This document shows, in pieces, positions 4,400 to 6,633 of a DNA stretch of 6,633 bases (the stretch's first letter is position 1; each line of letters opens with the position of its first letter). The position numbers were made by a program, and so were the translations under genes. Source of the DNA: JADJLQ01 sp034439915 (lineage in GTDB: Bacteria; Bacteroidota; Bacteroidia; Chitinophagales; Saprospiraceae); assembly GCA_034439915.1 (NCBI GenBank), contig JAWXBI010000133.1:1-6633 (forward strand), written 5' to 3'. Under the pieces are notes generated by a model. It worked only from the letters and a program-made list of their open reading frames with translations. It made no database searches and was not told the origin of the DNA.

Positions 4400-6633
4400 A
4401 TGAATTGGACACGGATCATTTGGTTGATGGGTTTAATGGCAACAGTCGTTTCTTTGGATGGGCAGACGATCTCCGGAGTAGTCGTGGACAATAAAGGAAT
4501 TCCGCTTCCTTTCGCAACCATCCAGGTAACCCACTCTGATCAGGGAGTAGTTTCCAACCAGGAAGGGTATTATATTTTGAATCTGGATAAAGGTGAATAC
4601 CGCCTTAGATATCAATATGTAGGGTATAAAAATATCGACACGCTAATCCGCGTTGTTGAACGTAGCAGAACAATAAATATCCGGCTTAATCCGGAAGCGT
4701 TAACCTTGCCAACGGTAATCATTGATGGTTCAAATGAAGATCCGGCCTATACCATCATGAGGCGCGCCATCGCCAAAGCTCCTTATCATGCCAATCAAAT
4801 CGAAACATACCAGGCCAGGGTGTATATTAAAGGAAGTGGCCGGTTACTCAAAACCCCGTTTTTATTCCGAAACCGTATCAAAAAAGAACTGGCCAAGGAG
4901 GGCATTGATTCAACCGTTGCATTTACTCAGGAATCCATATCGAGGTTATCCTATAAAAGGCCCGGTCAATACAAAGACACGGTGATTTCCATCAGGGCAA
5001 CCGGGCAGGATAATAACACCAGTCCAATGAGCTTTGTTTACAGTAGCTTTTATGAACCCAAGGTAGCCGGCTCTGTTTCCCCGCTGGCCCCCAATGCTTT
5101 TCAGATTTACACTTTCGAATACCTGGGATACCTGGAAGATCATGGAAAAGTCATCAACAAAATAAAAGTAAAACCCAGGGGACGTGGTGATCAGGTATTT
5201 GAGGGAATGATATATATCACCGATCAGCTGTGGAGCCTCCACAGTTTGGATTTAACGACTTCGCTGTGGGGTATACAATTTTCCATCAAACAAATATTTG
5301 CTCCGGTTCAGGATGATATCTGGATGCCCATCGATCAGATCTATGACGTGATAGGTGATGTCTTCGGTTTTGGATTTATGTACAAATACCTGGCCCATCT
5401 TTCGGAATATAAAATTTCAATCAACCCGGATATCAGTGTTCCGCTCATCGTGCTGGATGACAAAATCGATAAACAGGAAGCTATAAAAGCTAATAAAAAA
5501 ATAAACCAGGCACCGAACCCTTTAGGTATTTCAGGACTCGATGCCGGCCAGGAATTGAGCGCAAAACAATTGCGCAAAATGATGAAACAATATGAAAAAA
5601 ATGAACTTGATAGCCTTCCCCGGGCCGATACCATGACGATCAATCTGGTGGAAAGCAATCAGGTGGTGGACTCTATGGCCTACAAAAGAGATTCATTGTA
5701 CTGGTCAGAAATCCGGCCGGTAGCCCTAACCCAATATGAAATCAAAGGTTATAGCAGGCTGGACAGCATGAGCGTGGAAGCAGAAAAAAAGGAATCCGAA
5801 GAAGCCGATGATTCGACCACGGTAAATTTTACGATTGGCGCCGACGGGACTAAAATGAATGTCAATAAAACCAATAAGGGATTCAAATTGCAACACCTTG
5901 TTTTCGGATCACGGTATAATCTCGACAAAGATCATTATTTATCAGTAATCCCACTATTGGGATCATTCAATTTTAATACGGTGGATGGTTATCATGCAAG
6001 CGTGGGTCTGGAACTGGGTAATAGAAGGAAGAAAAACCAATTGCTGGAATGGAAGATTAGGCCGGAGATTCGGTATGCTGTTTCCAGGGAAGCAATTAAT
6101 TACAAGATGACGACTACCTTGCAAAAGAAAGCAGTAAAAGGTAAACCCAGGTTACATCCCTGGATCTTCCAATTGGAGGGTGGTAAAATGGTGGATTCCT
6201 ATAATCCTTATCTACCTGAAAATTCTTACCTCAATTCTATTTATTCGTTGTTATTCAGAAAAAACTACCTCAAATTATTTGAAAAAAAGTATGCCCTGGC
6301 TTCGTACGAAAATATATTTTTCAAAAGTATAAGTTTCCAGACTTCCTTGGAATGGGCTGATCGTACCCACCTTGATAATACCACCAGTTTTAGCCTGTTC
6401 AACAGGAAAAAATCGTACAGCTCCAATTTCCCCACGACCGATGAAGCATTGAATGTTTCGTTCTCTCCACACCAGGCCCTCGTTTCCCACATTGGGTTTA
6501 AATGGATTCCATTTCAACGATATATTGCCAAAAACGGGGCTAAAACCCTGGATAATTCTCATTCACCGGTAATTACCCTGGGTTATAAAAAAGGCTGGAA
6601 TATAAAAGATCATCAATTTGATCATTTTTTCCT
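4400..6633 (+). CDS. Exported CarboxypepD_reg-like and DUF5686 domain protein, C-terminus cut by window end
   Basis: Predicted cell-envelope protein of a common but uncharacterised Bacteroidota family; 744 complete codons are visible and the frame runs off the window. Related proteins are, from memory, somewhat over 800 residues, so roughly the last hundred are probably missing. Residues 1-21 form a signal peptide (core IIWLMGLMATVVSL, likely cleaved before Gln22). Residues 23-98 are a carboxypeptidase-regulatory-like beta-sandwich: ISGVVVDNKGIPLPFATIQV, a GYY strand, YVGYK, and a closing NIRL. DUF5686 follows, opening with DPAYTIMRRAIAKAPYHANQ (114-133) and YQARVYIKG (137-145). Residues about 351-475 are a Lys/Glu/Asp-rich linker with an acidic patch near 459-471. 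From about 497 onward, alternating strands such as FNFNTVDGYHASVGLELG (523-540) suggest an outer-membrane beta-barrel. The ATG at 4400 is the only reasonable start because a TAA lies in frame at 4388-4390. No Shine-Dalgarno sequence is seen. The biochemical function is not known to me. Confidence 0.9.
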   Translation, partial: MNWTRIIWLMGLMATVVSLDGQTISGVVVDNKGIPLPFATIQVTHSDQGVVSNQEGYYILNLDKGEYRLRYQYVGYKNIDTLIRVVERSRTINIRLNPEALTLPTVIIDGSNEDPAYTIMRRAIAKAPYHANQIETYQARVYIKGSGRLLKTPFLFRNRIKKELAKEGIDSTVAFTQESISRLSYKRPGQYKDTVISIRATGQDNNTSPMSFVYSSFYEPKVAGSVSPLAPNAFQIYTFEYLGYLEDHGKVINKIKVKPRGRGDQVFEGMIYITDQLWSLHSLDLTTSLWGIQFSIKQIFAPVQDDIWMPIDQIYDVIGDVFGFGFMYKYLAHLSEYKISINPDISVPLIVLDDKIDKQEAIKANKKINQAPNPLGISGLDAGQELSAKQLRKMMKQYEKNELDSLPRADTMTINLVESNQVVDSMAYKRDSLYWSEIRPVALTQYEIKGYSRLDSMSVEAEKKESEEADDSTTVNFTIGADGTKMNVNKTNKGFKLQHLVFGSRYNLDKDHYLSVIPLLGSFNFNTVDGYHASVGLELGNRRKKNQLLEWKIRPEIRYAVSREAINYKMTTTLQKKAVKGKPRLHPWIFQLEGGKMVDSYNPYLPENSYLNSIYSLLFRKNYLKLFEKKYALASYENIFFKSISFQTSLEWADRTHLDNTTSFSLFNRKKSYSSNFPTTDEALNVSFSPHQALVSHIGFKWIPFQRYIAKNGAKTLDNSHSPVITLGYKKGWNIKDHQFDHFF

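Noticed and set aside
4946..5658. Two minus-strand open frames of 98 and 105 codons within the DUF5686 gene
   Set aside because: They are antisense to continuous, family-conserved DUF5686 coding sequence and show no domain.
6265..6562. Overlapping minus-strand open frames near the right end
   Set aside because: Antisense to the barrel-like part of DUF5686, which reads open to the window end; mutual overlap in two frames also argues for chance.
1..6633. Mobile element, CRISPR array, tRNA/rRNA gene or defence cluster
   Set aside because: No transposase or integrase motifs, no regularly spaced direct repeats and no RNA-gene signatures were seen; nearly all sequence is taken by five ordinary coding genes.

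Overview
The window reads as chromosomal DNA of a Bacteroidota species, most likely from the Saprospiraceae/Chitinophagia side of the phylum. The evidence is a C-terminal type IX secretion (T9SS) sorting domain, a carboxypeptidase-regulatory-like domain fused to DUF5686, export signals ending in '-GQ', a futalosine-pathway menaquinone gene (mqnD), moderate to low GC, and starts without a Shine-Dalgarno sequence. I placed the organism from protein features only; no search was run. The window is densely coding, and its only real intergenic gap is 195 bp (4205-4399).

Layout: (1) 5-730, minus: an RluA-family RNA pseudouridine synthase without an S4 domain. (2) 713-1549, plus: mqnD, a late enzyme of futalosine-dependent menaquinone synthesis. 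Its start overlaps the start of the pseudouridine synthase gene by 18 bp. (3) 1550-1987, plus: a 145-residue unrecognised protein with one C-terminal membrane segment. It starts on the base after the mqnD stop codon and in the same frame. (4) 1988-4204, minus: a 738-residue exported FG-GAP/VCBS repeat protein with nine Asp-rich calcium-type loops and a T9SS sorting domain. Its stop codon abuts that of gene 3 in the palindrome TGATCA. (5) 4205-4399: a divergent intergenic region with two adjacent inverted repeats. (6) 4400-6633, plus: an exported CarboxypepD_reg-like/DUF5686 protein, cut off by the window end.

The genes do not form one clear pathway. mqnD and the small membrane protein gene probably share a transcript. 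The two divergent exported proteins (T9SS cargo and DUF5686) both act outside the cytoplasm and share the 195-bp control region, but nothing shows a functional link. I found no mobile element, CRISPR array, tRNA, rRNA or defence system. The most unusual points are architectural: overlapping divergent starts, a single in-frame stop between two genes, back-to-back stop codons, and possible alternative hairpins upstream of the DUF5686 gene. I do not see a clear new biological system here.
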